Source: Burkholderiales bacterium (GTDB taxonomy: Bacteria; Pseudomonadota; Gammaproteobacteria; Burkholderiales; Burkholderiaceae). From it: a stretch of DNA of 64,000 nucleotides. Both the position numbers and the translations under genes were made by a program. The stretch covers positions 62,001 through 126,000 of the forward strand of contig JAMFSK010000039.1 in assembly GCA_026225235.1 (NCBI GenBank), written 5' to 3'. The notes beneath the pieces are model-generated. The model worked only from the letters and a program-made list of their open reading frames with translations. It had not been told where the DNA came from and ran no database searches. Positions 47,525 to 57,347 of this stretch are shown in pieces (position 1 is the first letter of the stretch; every line of letters begins with the position of its first letter).

Positions 47525-48922
47525 ATGACAGATACCTTCACGAAGCTGCTGGCCTCGCTGCAAGAAGCCCTGGGCGCAGATGGCGTGCGCACGGGCACAG
47601 AGATCGGCGAGCGCGCATTGACCGACTGGACCGGCCAAACCCCGACACGACCTGCCGCGCTTCTTCTGCCGCGCACCACCGAACAGGTGTCTCGCGCGCT
47701 CGCCCTGTGCCACGCCGCCCACCAGCCCGTCGTGCCGCAAGGTGGCATGACAGGACTGGCCGGCGGCGCCATCGCACGCAGTGGCGACGTGGCCCTGTCG
47801 CTGGAACGCCTGAGCGGCATCGAGGAGATCGACCCCGCCGCCGCGACACTCACTGTGCGCGCCGGCACCACACTTCAGGTCGCGCAGGAGGCCGCAGCCG
47901 AAGCCGGCTTCGAACTCGCACTCGACTTCGGTGCGCGCGGCTCGTGCCAGATCGGAGGCAATCTCGCAACCAATGCGGGCGGCAATCGCGTGATCCAGTC
48001 GGGCACCGCGCGCGACCAAACACTCGGCCTCGAAGTCGTACTGGCCGACGGTACCGTACTGAATTCGCTCAACAAGATGGTCAAGAACAATACCGGCTAT
48101 GACCTCAAGCATTTGTTCATCGGCTCCGAGGGGACGCTGGGCGTCATTACCCGCGCCGTCCTGCGACTAGGCCCGCGGCGGGCCGCCCGCCACACCGCGC
48201 TCATCGCGCTCGACCACTACGATGCCACCGTCGCACTGCTGCGTCGGCTGACCGCACACTTCGGCAACGACATCAGCGCGTTCGAGATCATGTGGCCGGA
48301 CTTCTTCGACTTCGGCGTATCACTGACCGCGAGCAAGCGTTCACCTTTTGCAGATGCCCATCCGATGTATGCCCTAGTCGAGCAGACGAGCTTCGACGCC
48401 GCCGACGACGGCGAGCGCTTCGCGCAAGCGATGGCCGACGCCCTGGAAGAAGGCGCCATTCGCGACGCCGTGATTGCCCAGTCACTTGGCGAAGCGCGCG
48501 CGCTCTGGACCATTCGCGAGGCGACCGCAGAATTCCCCGCCAGGCTCGACCCCGTGAACTTTGACGTGAGCCTGCCGATCGGTGCGATTGGCCGCTTTGC
48601 CGATGCGTGCCGCGCGCGCTTCGAACAATGCTGGCCTGGCCAAGTGTCACTCTACTTCGGCCACATCGGCGACTCCAACCTGCACGTAACCGTCGACGGC
48701 CGCTCAGTGCCGGGCGTGACCCACGAGGAGATCGACCGCGAACTCTATGCCTTGCTCGCGCCCCACCACGGCTCCGTCTCAGCCGAACACGGCATCGGCA
48801 CCCTCAAGCGCGCCTTCTTGCCCGTATCCCGCAGCCCCGCCGAACTCGCCACCATGCGCGCCATCAAACACACCCTCGACCCACACGGGATACTGAATCC
48901 CGGCAAGGTATTCGCGGACTGA
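47525..48922 (+). CDS. FAD-linked oxidase, D-2-hydroxyacid dehydrogenase type
   Basis: A 465-residue PCMH/VAO-family flavoprotein: FAD-binding domain with VVPQGGMTGLAGGA, the GGNLATNAGGNRVI segment and GSEGTLGVITRAVLRL, then the C-terminal FAD-oxidase domain with FGHIGDSNLHVTV (metal-ligand His) and SAEHGIG. It resembles D-2-hydroxyglutarate/glycolate oxidase subunit GlcD. It starts 7 bp after the dioxygenase gene, so the two probably act in one pathway, oxidising a hydroxy acid. Confidence 0.92.
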   Translation: MTDTFTKLLASLQEALGADGVRTGTEIGERALTDWTGQTPTRPAALLLPRTTEQVSRALALCHAAHQPVVPQGGMTGLAGGAIARSGDVALSLERLSGIEEIDPAAATLTVRAGTTLQVAQEAAAEAGFELALDFGARGSCQIGGNLATNAGGNRVIQSGTARDQTLGLEVVLADGTVLNSLNKMVKNNTGYDLKHLFIGSEGTLGVITRAVLRLGPRRAARHTALIALDHYDATVALLRRLTAHFGNDISAFEIMWPDFFDFGVSLTASKRSPFADAHPMYALVEQTSFDAADDGERFAQAMADALEEGAIRDAVIAQSLGEARALWTIREATAEFPARLDPVNFDVSLPIGAIGRFADACRARFEQCWPGQVSLYFGHIGDSNLHVTVDGRSVPGVTHEEIDRELYALLAPHHGSVSAEHGIGTLKRAFLPVSRSPAELATMRAIKHTLDPHGILNPGKVFAD

Positions 48923-49167
48923 GAGCGGGCGTCCAACTCGTGTTCGAGGCACCTGAACGCTCGACACACACTCGTCGCTGAACCCTTGCGCGAGCCACTG
49001 TGGGCAGTACCGTCCCGATGCCGAAGCTCCCAATATGGCGCAGCGCGCCATGACTGTATCTGCGGAGCTTTGCCTGGAATGCTAAGGTACGGCGTTGCCG
49101 GATCGATCTCGCTGCGCTGCTTGAAAGCGCGGCCACGGATCCGGGGTTTTGGACCACAGGCAGGCAC

Positions 49168-50256
49168 ATGGAAGACGGGAAACACGATCAGGGCGCGGCA
49201 GGCAGCAGATTCAGGGACGGCATGCTCGAAGTCGGCGACGGCCATTCGATCTACTGGCGCAGTCACGGCAATGAGGCCGGGCCGACGGTGGTGATCCTGC
49301 ACGGCGGCCCAGGCGGGGCGCTCAATCCGCGTTGGGCAGATTTCTTCGACCCGGCCAAATGGCGAGTGGTGCTGTTCGACCAGCGCGGTTGCGGCAAGTC
49401 GACACCGTTCGGCGAGCTTCGCCATAACGGGCTCGATGCGCTCGTCGAAGACACGGAAAAATTACGCATCGCGCTTGGCATCGACAAGTGGGCGGTGTTC
49501 GGCGGATCGTGGGGGACGACTCTTGCACTCGCTTACGGCATCCGCTATCCCGAACGGTGTCTCGGCTTCCTTTTGCGCGGGATTTTTCTCGCCCGGCAAC
49601 AGGACATCGACTGGTTTCTCTGGGATGTGCGAAGGGTGTTTCCGGACGCGCACGAGCGCTTTCTCGATGCGATCGAGCAGGCTGCGGGACGTCGTCCGGT
49701 CAATCTGCAAGAAGTGCTCACCCTGACGGAAGTGCCGCTCGCGCGTTTCGACGCCAGCGGCCAGCGCCTCGCTCAGGCATGGACACGCTACGAGTACAGC
49801 CTGTCTTCGGTCGGCCCGATGCCGGCTGACCCGCCGGCAGCAACGCCTTCGGCTCCGGCTCCGGCTTCAACCGCGGCACAGACCGAGGCGGCGACTACCG
49901 GAGCAACGAAGCCAGCCGCCACATCGCCCGCCGGAAGTTCAACGAATGTCCCGTCGTCAGCGATCTCGATGGCCCTGCTCGAGCGGCACTACATGGCTCA
50001 TGAACTGCCGCCCGCGCCGCTGCTCATGCAGGTTCACCGCATCGCGCACCTGCCCTGCTACATCGTGCACGGCCGCTTCGACATGGTCTGCCCGGCAGAC
50101 CAGGCACAGGCGCTCGCCGATGCATGGACAGGCGCACAATTGTCGATCGTCAATGCATCCGGCCACTGGACCTTCGAACCGGGCATTGCGGCCACACTGA
50201 AGCGCGATGCCGAGCGTCTGTTTACCGATATCCGCGTGTCAAGCCCCCAGGTCTGA
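49168..50256 (+). CDS. pip: Proline iminopeptidase
   Basis: A 362-residue alpha/beta hydrolase of peptidase family S33 that removes N-terminal proline. Motifs: oxyanion HGGPGGALNPRW, DQRGCGKSTP, nucleophile Ser in FGGSWGTTLALAYG, catalytic Asp in HGRFDMVCP and His in NASGHWTFEP. Typical Pip is about 310-320 residues; the extra length is an Ala/Thr/Pro/Ser-rich insertion of about 45 residues (about nucleotides 49825-49965) in the cap region between YSLSSVGPMP and ALLERHYMAHEL. The core is intact. Confidence 0.93.
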   Translation: MEDGKHDQGAAGSRFRDGMLEVGDGHSIYWRSHGNEAGPTVVILHGGPGGALNPRWADFFDPAKWRVVLFDQRGCGKSTPFGELRHNGLDALVEDTEKLRIALGIDKWAVFGGSWGTTLALAYGIRYPERCLGFLLRGIFLARQQDIDWFLWDVRRVFPDAHERFLDAIEQAAGRRPVNLQEVLTLTEVPLARFDASGQRLAQAWTRYEYSLSSVGPMPADPPAATPSAPAPASTAAQTEAATTGATKPAATSPAGSSTNVPSSAISMALLERHYMAHELPPAPLLMQVHRIAHLPCYIVHGRFDMVCPADQAQALADAWTGAQLSIVNASGHWTFEPGIAATLKRDAERLFTDIRVSSPQV

Positions 50257-50276
50257 CACTTACTCGAGAGACCCCC

Positions 50277-50519
50277 ATGAACGAAGCGAGCGCAGCACAG
50301 AAACGCGCGGAAGAAGCCCTGGCCATCGAACGCGTGGTGATCGCCACGCAACAGGTGCGCACGACGTTCACCGCATTGCAGGCGCAATTTCCACCGGAAG
50401 GAAGCGGGCAACCCTCGAAGCTCGCGCTGCAGGTACTCGACGTGGCGCTTCAGGAACTCGAAGACGCACAGATGGCTTTCGACGGGCTGCTGAACGACCT
50501 GCTCGACGGCGAGCGATAG
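50277..50519 (+). CDS. Small alpha-helical hypothetical protein
   Basis: An 80-residue protein predicted to be two helices joined by a Gly/Pro loop (QFPPEGSGQPSK), with coiled-coil-like heptads (ALQVLDVALQELEDAQMAF). No known domain. It lies 20 bp after pip with GAGAG upstream, so it may be co-transcribed. Function unknown. Confidence 0.6.
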   Translation: MNEASAAQKRAEEALAIERVVIATQQVRTTFTALQAQFPPEGSGQPSKLALQVLDVALQELEDAQMAFDGLLNDLLDGER

Positions 50520-50688
50520 CAAAGAAGCTGTGCAGCTTTTCAACTCGCGCGACTGATAGCGGCCAATCGCCATCGAACACGCGGCGCGCGCTGCAGTCGT
50601 CGATGCGCGCCACCTCGCAAGAGATCGCGCGGTACGGCCTGCATCGTGGCGAAGACGATCGGCATGTTGGCCGGCCAATGCTCTGCGC

Positions 50689-51345
50689 CTACGTCGGCAC
50701 CTTGAACTCCCGCCGTGCACGCAAGGCCCGCGCGCGTGATGTGCATGTTTCCTGGTGGTCGTTGACGAGCCCCATCGCCTGCATCAATGCATACATCGTC
50801 GTGGGGCCGACGAACTTCCACCCCCGCCGTTTGAGCTCCTTGCTCAGCGCCGTCGACTCGGGCGTGATGGCAAGGGTGCTGACCACTTCACGCGTGAGCT
50901 TCGAAGGACGGCTTTTCGGGTCCGGTTCAAAGCGCCACAGAAACGCAGCAAGCGAGGGCTCCGTCTCAAGCAACTCCAGCAGGCGCTGAGCATTGTTGAT
51001 GGCCGCCTCGATCTTGCCGCGATGGCGGATGATCCCTTCATCCTTGAGCAGGCGCTCGATATCACGTTCACCAAAGCGCGCGACTTTCTTTGCGTCGAAA
51101 TTGGCGAATGCGGCGCGAAACGCCTCGCGCTTGCGAAGGATGGTCAGCCAGCTCAGTCCGGCCTGAAAACCTTCGAGACAGACCTTCTCAAAGAGCCGCC
51201 GGTCATCATCGACCGGAAAGCCCCATTCCTCATCGTGGTAGCGCTGGTATTCGGGGATCTCCCCACACCAATGGCATCGCACGTCCAAAGCAGCGCTCTC
51301 GGCGCCGGGCGATGCTTTCACAGCACTACGCTTGGCTTGTGTCAT
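50689..51345 (-). CDS. tag: DNA-3-methyladenine glycosylase I
   Basis: Tag excises 3-methyladenine from alkylated DNA. The 218-residue protein has the zinc-type opening RCHWCG, then EYQRYHDEEWGFPVDDDRRLFEKVCLEGF (read as consecutive short segments), GLSWLTILRKREAFR with the catalytic-helix Glu, and WKFVGPTTMYALMQAMG near the C terminus. GGAGG precedes the ATG. Distance to the next gene upstream on this strand is 22 bp. Confidence 0.95.
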   Translation of the reverse strand: MTQAKRSAVKASPGAESAALDVRCHWCGEIPEYQRYHDEEWGFPVDDDRRLFEKVCLEGFQAGLSWLTILRKREAFRAAFANFDAKKVARFGERDIERLLKDEGIIRHRGKIEAAINNAQRLLELLETEPSLAAFLWRFEPDPKSRPSKLTREVVSTLAITPESTALSKELKRRGWKFVGPTTMYALMQAMGLVNDHQETCTSRARALRARREFKVPT

Positions 51346-51366
51346 TCGCGCCTCCGTGGCCTCGCA

Positions 51367-52374
51367 TTAACGCGACAGGGTAATCGTCAGATAGCTCAGA
51401 TACAGCAACCCGTTGATCAGGAGCGCCCATACCCGCAAACCTTGCTTGCCCGAATTCAGGCGCATCCAGATCGCCGCGATCAGCGTGATCGCGACGCCCG
51501 TCAGCACTTCGACGCGCGGCGCCCATGGCGTGAGCATGATGCCGATCGCCGGCAGCAAGGTGCCCTGGAACACCATCGCTCCCGTGATGTTGCCAAAGGC
51601 AAGCGTGTCTTTGCCACGACGAATCCACAGGATGCTGTTGATCTTCTCGGGCAACTCGGTCGCGATCGGAATGATCAGCAGCGAGAGCAACAGCGGGGAA
51701 ATGCCGAGTACTTTCGAGACGCCTTCGACACCGTGGATGAATCCTTTCGCGCCGGTCAGCAGCAAGGCAACGGCAATCAGGAGTTGCAGGGCGATGGTGG
51801 CAAGATTGGTCGGCAGGCCAACACGCGACAACAGCATCTTGCCCGGCGCCTCGGTGCCATGGCCCGCGCTCACGAGCGCCTTGGATGCGCGCAAGGTCGA
51901 GGCCACATAAGCGATATAGACACCGACTAGCGCGGCCGAAATCAGCGCACGCACGAGCAGGTTCGAATGCGGCACGAACATGGCCGCCGCCGCGAGCAGG
52001 AAAGCGCAGATGAAGTAGTTGAGATCGCGTTCGAAGCCGGTGCGCTCGGGCACGATACGCCCGGAGGCCTTGCGCGAGGCGAGCACGGCGAACGTCATCA
52101 GGAACGTCGATAGCGTGGCGAGCATGAGCGGCGCACCCAGGATCGCGCCGACGCCGATTTCTTCATTGACCCGCGCGTCACCGCCCGACAGGATCGCGAG
52201 CAAGGGGACGGTGGTTTCGGGTAGCGCTGTGCCGACCGCTGCGAACAGGGATCCGGTGACGCCTTCTGAGATTTTGAGGCGCTCGCCGAGATGCTCGAGC
52301 GCATTGGTGAAGAGTTCCGCCGCGACCAGAATGAGCGCGAGCATCAGCAACAACTCGAGGAGTAAGGTGGTCAT
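51367..52374 (-). CDS. Sodium/calcium exchanger family (CaCA) antiporter
   Basis: A 335-residue membrane protein with about ten helices in two inverted halves. The alpha-repeats are visible as AVGTALPETTVPLLAIL in the first half and PIATELPEKINSILWI in the second, both with the ion-binding Pro-Glu pair. Such proteins exchange Na+ or H+ for Ca2+. The N terminus is hydrophobic and Leu-rich. It lies upstream of tag on the same strand. Confidence 0.9.
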   Translation of the reverse strand: MTTLLLELLLMLALILVAAELFTNALEHLGERLKISEGVTGSLFAAVGTALPETTVPLLAILSGGDARVNEEIGVGAILGAPLMLATLSTFLMTFAVLASRKASGRIVPERTGFERDLNYFICAFLLAAAAMFVPHSNLLVRALISAALVGVYIAYVASTLRASKALVSAGHGTEAPGKMLLSRVGLPTNLATIALQLLIAVALLLTGAKGFIHGVEGVSKVLGISPLLLSLLIIPIATELPEKINSILWIRRGKDTLAFGNITGAMVFQGTLLPAIGIMLTPWAPRVEVLTGVAITLIAAIWMRLNSGKQGLRVWALLINGLLYLSYLTITLSR

Positions 52375-52622
52375 GCGGTTTGATTGCTCCGGGGCCGGGC
52401 GAGAGGTTCCATGGACGCGCCCCCTCTCGCCCGGCCGGGACGAAGTGGCACGTCAATGGTCTCGCCAAACCTTGCAAGGTCGAACGCGCCACGGCCGAAG
52501 CCGATTATGTTGACGCGCTCTCTTCCCGAAGCGGAAGAAGACTACTCCCCAGTGACCGGGCGATTGTAGCTAGGCGTCCAGCTTTCGACAAGGTTTCATC
52601 GGCACGCCCGGCATCGCACGAT

Positions 52623-53408
52623 TCAGGGCGCCGGATAGGCGCCGGTGCCTTCGGGCCAGGGCGTGAGGAGCTCGAAACCGTCATCCGTCACGGCGACCAT
52701 ATGCTCCCATTGGGCCGACCAGGAGCGATCGCGCGTGACCACAGTCCAGTTGTCGTCGAGCACCTGGGTCGACGCACGACCGGCGTTGACCATGGGTTCG
52801 ATCGTGAACACCATCCCGGGCTTCAGACGCAAACCCGTACCCGGCTGCCCGTAGTGCAAGACCTGGGGTTCCTCGTGATAGACCTTGCCGATACCGTGGC
52901 CGCAGTACTCGCGCACAATCGAATAGCCTTCGCGATGCGCCACCTGCTGGATCGCATGGCCGATGTCGCCGAGCGTCGCGCCCGGGCGCACCTGACGGAT
53001 GCCGGCGACCATCGCCTCGTAGGTGGTCTCGACGAGGCGACGGGACTTGTCGCTGGGCGCGCCGACGTAGTACATCCGGCTCGTGTCGCCGAAGTAACCG
53101 TCCTTGATGACCGCGACGTCGATATTGATGATGTCGCCGTCCTTGATTTTCTGGCTCGCGCTTGGAATGCCGTGACAGACCACCTGGTTCACCGAGGCGC
53201 AGATTGTCTTCGGAAATCCGTGATACCCAATGTTGGCGGGAATCGCGTGCAACTGGTTCACGATGAAGTCATGGCAGATCGCGTCGAGCTGCTCGGTCGT
53301 GACACCCGGCTGCACATGCGGGCCGATCATCTCGAGTACGTCGGCGGCGAGGCGGCCGGCGATCCGGAGTCGCACAAGGTCTTCGGGCGTTTTAAAGGTA
53401 ATGGCCAT
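52623..53408 (-). CDS. map: Methionine aminopeptidase type I
   Basis: Map removes the initiator methionine. The 261-residue pita-bread-fold enzyme shows the metal ligands in GDIINIDVAVIKDGYFGDTS (two Asp), CGHGIG (His), FTIEPM (Glu) and the final Glu in QWEHMVAVT. The length is normal for type I. In many Burkholderia genomes map sits with rpsB/tsf; here it stands between a CaCA antiporter and an AI-2E-family gene, so this may be a second copy. Confidence 0.95.
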   Translation of the reverse strand: MAITFKTPEDLVRLRIAGRLAADVLEMIGPHVQPGVTTEQLDAICHDFIVNQLHAIPANIGYHGFPKTICASVNQVVCHGIPSASQKIKDGDIINIDVAVIKDGYFGDTSRMYYVGAPSDKSRRLVETTYEAMVAGIRQVRPGATLGDIGHAIQQVAHREGYSIVREYCGHGIGKVYHEEPQVLHYGQPGTGLRLKPGMVFTIEPMVNAGRASTQVLDDNWTVVTRDRSWSAQWEHMVAVTDDGFELLTPWPEGTGAYPAP

Positions 53409-53646
53409 GCCGGCAAATTGGATCGAAAAGGGGCGCCCTACGGATCGTTCCGCGTGGGCAAAAACGGTATTTTATCGACACAAAGCACGAGCTGCTTGCG
53501 GCGCATCGGCGCGCCCCGTGGATAACGACGCACGTGAGCGCTTGCGCACACGCTGTGCGTACTCTCGCATACTCGCGCGTGCCCCCTCTCTACCCGCTGC
53601 ACCCCACACGCGCGCGCACACCCCATCCACACCCCGGCCACACCCT

Positions 53647-55698
53647 TCACGCAGGCGAATTGAACACACGCGGCGACGGCTGCCCCGCTTCCAGGCGATC
53701 GCGTTCGCGCGCCGCGACGCGATCCGCGGCTTCGTCGGCAGCCGCATCGGCCGCTCGCTGTTCATCGGTGATCGGCACACGTCGCGCGCCGAACTGAGCC
53801 TCGGCCGCCAGCACGCAGGCCTCGGTCATGTCATGCAGCGTGCCGACCAGGTTGGCCTTGCCCAGGTCGCCCACCGCGTCCACGCCTTTCGCCGCGGAAT
53901 GCACCCAGTCACGTCCGAGCCCGAAGACGATGGTTGCACCCGGCACACGCTGCTGCACACGGCGGATCAGATAGCGCAGATAGAACGGCACATACTCGGC
54001 GTCGAACGACACGATGCAAACGAGCGGTGCCAGTTCGAGTTGTTCGACCGCATGCCCATCGCGCGCAAACGACTCGGATTTCACATGCCGGACCTCGAGA
54101 CCGTGTTTGCCGAGGAGTTGCACGGCGATCGCAGCCATCAGGTCATCCAGTTCGCCGCGACCCGAGATGCAGAGCACCGGCACCCTGCCGCCTTCGAGCG
54201 TCGGCACGCCCCGGGCGGGGTTTTCGAGCAGCTCAGGCGCGGAGCTTTGCATCGCGTCGTGCCCCTCGTGGACTTCCTGGGGGATCGGGATCGAGTGGTC
54301 TTCGGTGTCCTCGAGTCCCTCGACGAGATCGAGCGTCGCCTGCTTGATACGCTTGAGCTGGAGCTCGGTGACGACACCACGCGCCATGTCGTTGTAGGCG
54401 AGGCGCAGGCCTTTGATCGCGACTTCGTCGTAGTAGGCGGTCAGCGAGTTGTCGCGCAACAGGATCTCGGCCTGGAACAAGGCTTCATCGGGGTCGCCCG
54501 CTAGAATCCGTTGATAGAAGTTCTCGTCCGGCGTGAGCGCTGGACGGTCGCCGAACAGCACTTCGAGAAACTGCATGCGGTCGACGTGACGCCCGAGGAT
54601 CACCAGGCACAGCGTGAGGGGAGTCGAGAGAATCAGGCCGATCGGCCCCCAGATCCAGCTCCAGAAAACCGCCGCGACAATCACCGCGAACGGCGACAGC
54701 CCCGAACTATGGCCATAGAGCACGGGCTCGATCACCTGCGAAGCGAGGATTTCGACAAAACTGAACAACACCAGCGTCCAGACCATCATGGTCCAGTTGG
54801 GCTGGACCGCGCCCGCCAGCAGAATCGCCATGCCCGCCGCCAACCAGGAGCCGATATACGGGACGAACCGCAGCAAGGCCGCCAGCACCCCGAACAACAA
54901 GGCGCCGGGCAAGCCGATGACCACCAGGCCGATCGCGATCACCGCGCCGACCCCCGCATTCATTGAGAGCTGCGCCACAAAGTAACGACTGAGCCGGCGC
55001 GCCGCCTCGTCCATCGCCGTGGTGGTGCGATGCAGATCGCGCGAGCCGACCAGCCGGATCATCCGGTCGCGCAGATCGCCTCGTTGCAGCAGGATAAAGA
55101 TCGCCACCACGATGACGATGCCCGAGGTCGCGAGCGGATTGACGACGGGTGAGAGGAAACGCTGTGCGAGATCGAGGGGCGAGGCCGAAGGTTCGTGCAC
55201 CTCGACGGGCAGCGGACGCACGTCCTCATCCGTGTTGCCGGGTTTAGGCGCCGCGATGTCCTGCGCGCGCTGACTGGTTTCCTTGAGCGCGTGCGAAGCG
55301 CGCGTGAGCAGGTCGTCAGCGCGTCCGAGTGTTTTTTCCTGGACGGTGTTGATCTTGTCTTCAATGGTGGCCTGGTAGCGCGGCAGCGACGAAGCGAGCT
55401 GCGCGACTTGCACGCCGATCAGCCCGCCCACGGCGAGCACGACGAGCAGGGCCACCAATACAGCGGCGATCACCGAGGTGATCTTGCCGATACGCAGCAT
55501 GCGCAGCCAGTCGGCCAGCGGCGCCAGCAGGAAGCTCAGCAGAATCGCGAGCGTGATCGGAATTAGAACCGTGCGGCCGAAATACAGCGCGCAGACAATC
55601 ACGACACCGGTAATCAGTGTCGTCAAAGCCCGGATTCCAGGCGCCTCGGCAGGGGCTACCTGCGCGGGCGGCCGCGGCGGCTTGGGAACGCCATTCAT
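53647..55698 (-). CDS. Large AI-2E-family membrane protein with extended C-terminal domain
   Basis: A 683-residue protein. The N-terminal half is an AI-2E/PerM-like transporter: paired helices ([31 protein letters not shown]), a large loop with coiled coil (about 120-200), and the later helices with [17 protein letters not shown]. The C-terminal 300 residues are soluble, with a segment from [19 protein letters not shown] to [11 protein letters not shown] that reads like a Rossmann or B12-binding-type fold, but the DxHxxG motif is missing. The combination is found in some proteobacteria; its job is unknown. ATG 55698 is the first with the transporter N terminus. Confidence 0.85.
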   Translation of the reverse strand: MNGVPKPPRPPAQVAPAEAPGIRALTTLITGVVIVCALYFGRTVLIPITLAILLSFLLAPLADWLRMLRIGKITSVIAAVLVALLVVLAVGGLIGVQVAQLASSLPRYQATIEDKINTVQEKTLGRADDLLTRASHALKETSQRAQDIAAPKPGNTDEDVRPLPVEVHEPSASPLDLAQRFLSPVVNPLATSGIVIVVAIFILLQRGDLRDRMIRLVGSRDLHRTTTAMDEAARRLSRYFVAQLSMNAGVGAVIAIGLVVIGLPGALLFGVLAALLRFVPYIGSWLAAGMAILLAGAVQPNWTMMVWTLVLFSFVEILASQVIEPVLYGHSSGLSPFAVIVAAVFWSWIWGPIGLILSTPLTLCLVILGRHVDRMQFLEVLFGDRPALTPDENFYQRILAGDPDEALFQAEILLRDNSLTAYYDEVAIKGLRLAYNDMARGVVTELQLKRIKQATLDLVEGLEDTEDHSIPIPQEVHEGHDAMQSSAPELLENPARGVPTLEGGRVPVLCISGRGELDDLMAAIAVQLLGKHGLEVRHVKSESFARDGHAVEQLELAPLVCIVSFDAEYVPFYLRYLIRRVQQRVPGATIVFGLGRDWVHSAAKGVDAVGDLGKANLVGTLHDMTEACVLAAEAQFGARRVPITDEQRAADAAADEAADRVAARERDRLEAGQPSPRVFNSPA

Positions 55699-55912
55699 AG
55701 GATTCTCACAAAGAACTACGGCACCCTGGGCGCCTGCGGGACAGCTGGGACGACAGCGGATCGCTGCGGCTCCCCTCGTCGAGAGCCAAACGGACGTTCC
55801 AATCAAGCAAGCTGCATTCCTGACACACCTTGATCGTCAAAGGATTTTCGGCGGCCCCTATACTGAGCCCGCGATGCCCCCCTTCGACGAGGCACGCCCG
55901 AATTCAAGGCTC

Positions 55913-56233
55913 ATGAAAACCTTCCTTCTCTACTTCGCCACCGCCATCGCGGAAATCGCAGGCTGCTATTTTCCGTACCGCTGGCTGCGGGCAGACGGCA
56001 GCCCATGGCTGCTGCTCCCCGGGGCCTTGTGCCTCGCTGTGTTTGCGTGGCTGCTGACCTTCCATGCCGCTGCGGCAGGGCGTGTCTATGCCGCATACGG
56101 CGGCGTGTATATCAGTGTCGCGGTGCTCTGGCTGTGGGCCATCGAGCGAATCCGGCCGACCGCCTGGGACCTTTCAGGCGCACTCGTCGCACTGATCGGC
56201 ATGAGTATCATCGCCTTCCAGCCGCGGAGTTAG
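55913..56233 (+). CDS. YnfA family (UPF0060) membrane protein
   Basis: A 106-residue protein with four transmembrane helices ([70 protein letters not shown]). The [11 protein letters not shown] segment is the YnfA signature. The family resembles SMR-type small exporters; substrates are unproven. ATG at 55913 is the family start; longer in-frame starts lie in the leader. Confidence 0.93.
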   Translation: MKTFLLYFATAIAEIAGCYFPYRWLRADGSPWLLLPGALCLAVFAWLLTFHAAAAGRVYAAYGGVYISVAVLWLWAIERIRPTAWDLSGALVALIGMSIIAFQPRS

Positions 56234-56549
56234 GCGGTGTGTTGAGGCCGCTATCCGTAACGGCCCGGGCATCATTTAACTCAGCGCTTCAGACGAACAT
56301 GACATCCGCTCACGCGACTGCATGCGCCCCAAGGTTTGCCTGACTGTATAAGGCCGGGTCGTCGGGACAGCCCCTTGGACTCAGCGCCCTTGATGCATTG
56401 CATGATAACGGACAGCTTTATCGCGGCGCATACGAGCATTCGTTCGAGTGTTGTGTATGCGGTAACAATCCGTTATTGGGATCGACATTTATCCGCGCTT
56501 CATTCACGCCTACCATCCGTTCACTTCGTGACGCAGGCAGGTGATGGCA
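56234..56549. other. Intergenic region with no recognised gene
   Basis: Approximately 315 bp. No convincing ORF, RNA gene or repeat was seen. Confidence 0.5.
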
Positions 56550-56840
56550 ATGAAAGCAAAGTCGTTGGGTGGCCTCGGTTTTCTGGTGGCCGCGATGTTC
56601 GCAAGCAGCGCCTGGGCAGGCGCGCAGGGCAATACCGATGCGCAGAATGTATGCGCAGCCGCAGCGCCGGCAACGTCCGGACCGTTGACGCGGCAACAGG
56701 TTGTCGACCAGATGCGGCAGGAAAAAGCGAATGGATGCTGGGAACTCTCGCAGTTCCACTATCCGGCGCCGTATGACACGGCGATCCGCGCACACGTGCT
56801 TGCACTGCAGCAAGAACGGTCCGAGATCGACGCGCAATAG
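56550..56840 (+). CDS. Small exported protein, DUF4148-like
   Basis: A 96-residue protein with a signal peptide (MKAKSLGGLGFLVAAMFASS, cleavage near AWA-GA) and a mature part beginning with a Cys, followed by PLTRQQVVDQMRQEKANGCW and a helical tail. The LTRxxVxxxM segment resembles the DUF4148 family common in Burkholderia, but the match is loose. Start uncertain: GTG 56541, ATG 56544 and ATG 56550 are in frame; the last gives the shortest signal peptide. Confidence 0.6.
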   Translation: MKAKSLGGLGFLVAAMFASSAWAGAQGNTDAQNVCAAAAPATSGPLTRQQVVDQMRQEKANGCWELSQFHYPAPYDTAIRAHVLALQQERSEIDAQ

Positions 56841-56905
56841 CGACCAAGCGAGCGCGTACCGCGCTTGAGCGCGGGGCCCCGCACCTTGATTTCGTGCTCC
56901 GTGCT

Positions 56906-56940
56906 TCGATGAAAACCTCGCTTAGCGAGATTTTCATCGA
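56906..56940. terminator. Large inverted repeat between convergent genes
   Basis: TCGATGAAAACCTCGC (56906-56921) pairs with GCGAGATTTTCATCGA (56925-56940) with one mismatch around a TTA loop. It begins 2 bp after the minus-strand gene's stop and 66 bp after the plus-strand gene, so it may act as a bidirectional terminator, although no T tract follows the stem on either strand. Confidence 0.55.
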
Positions 56941-56942
56941 GC

Positions 56943-57347
56943 CTACTTGCTTTCCTTCTTGAGGCAGACCACCTGCTCGACGAGCGCGGGCTCGGTATCG
57001 GGCGGAACGGCCGCGAACGTGGCATCGGGCGCGTCGTCTGAATAGACGGTATCGCCCGTCGAATTGAAGAACGAGGTTTGCACCACCTTCGCCTGGTGTT
57101 TCGCACAATCGAACACCATGCGCGCGACCGTGGTCGTGAACACGACGCCGCCGACCGTCTGCGGCGCGTTGAATGCGGTCTTTACCGAGGCGCGTCGCGT
57201 GCCGTCGGGATAGATGTCCGCTGCCGTGCGCTTCATCAACAGCGTTTCGGTCTTGCTTTGCGCGATCGGCACCCAATCCTCAAGCGGCTGAGCCGTCGCA
57301 TAAAGCGGGATGCACACGCAAAGCGCCGCAAAAAACTTCTTGTTCAT
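56943..57347 (-). CDS. Exported protein, surface-adhesin E-like
   Basis: A 134-residue precursor with a signal peptide (MNKKFFAALCVCIPLYATAQ) and a beta-rich mature domain with two Cys (MVFDCAKHQAKVVQTSFFN; VEQVVCLKK) that probably form a disulfide. Organisation and the W-VPIAQSKTETLLMKRT pattern resemble the Adhesin_E (Haemophilus protein E-like) family. ATG at 57347 is preferred over 57359. Function in adhesion is not implied. Confidence 0.65.
   Translation of the reverse strand: MNKKFFAALCVCIPLYATAQPLEDWVPIAQSKTETLLMKRTAADIYPDGTRRASVKTAFNAPQTVGGVVFTTTVARMVFDCAKHQAKVVQTSFFNSTGDTVYSDDAPDATFAAVPPDTEPALVEQVVCLKKESK

Noticed and set aside
53230-54504. A 424-codon plus-strand frame across the map/AI-2E region
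   Set aside because: No ribosome binding site and no domain; it opposes two well-supported genes.
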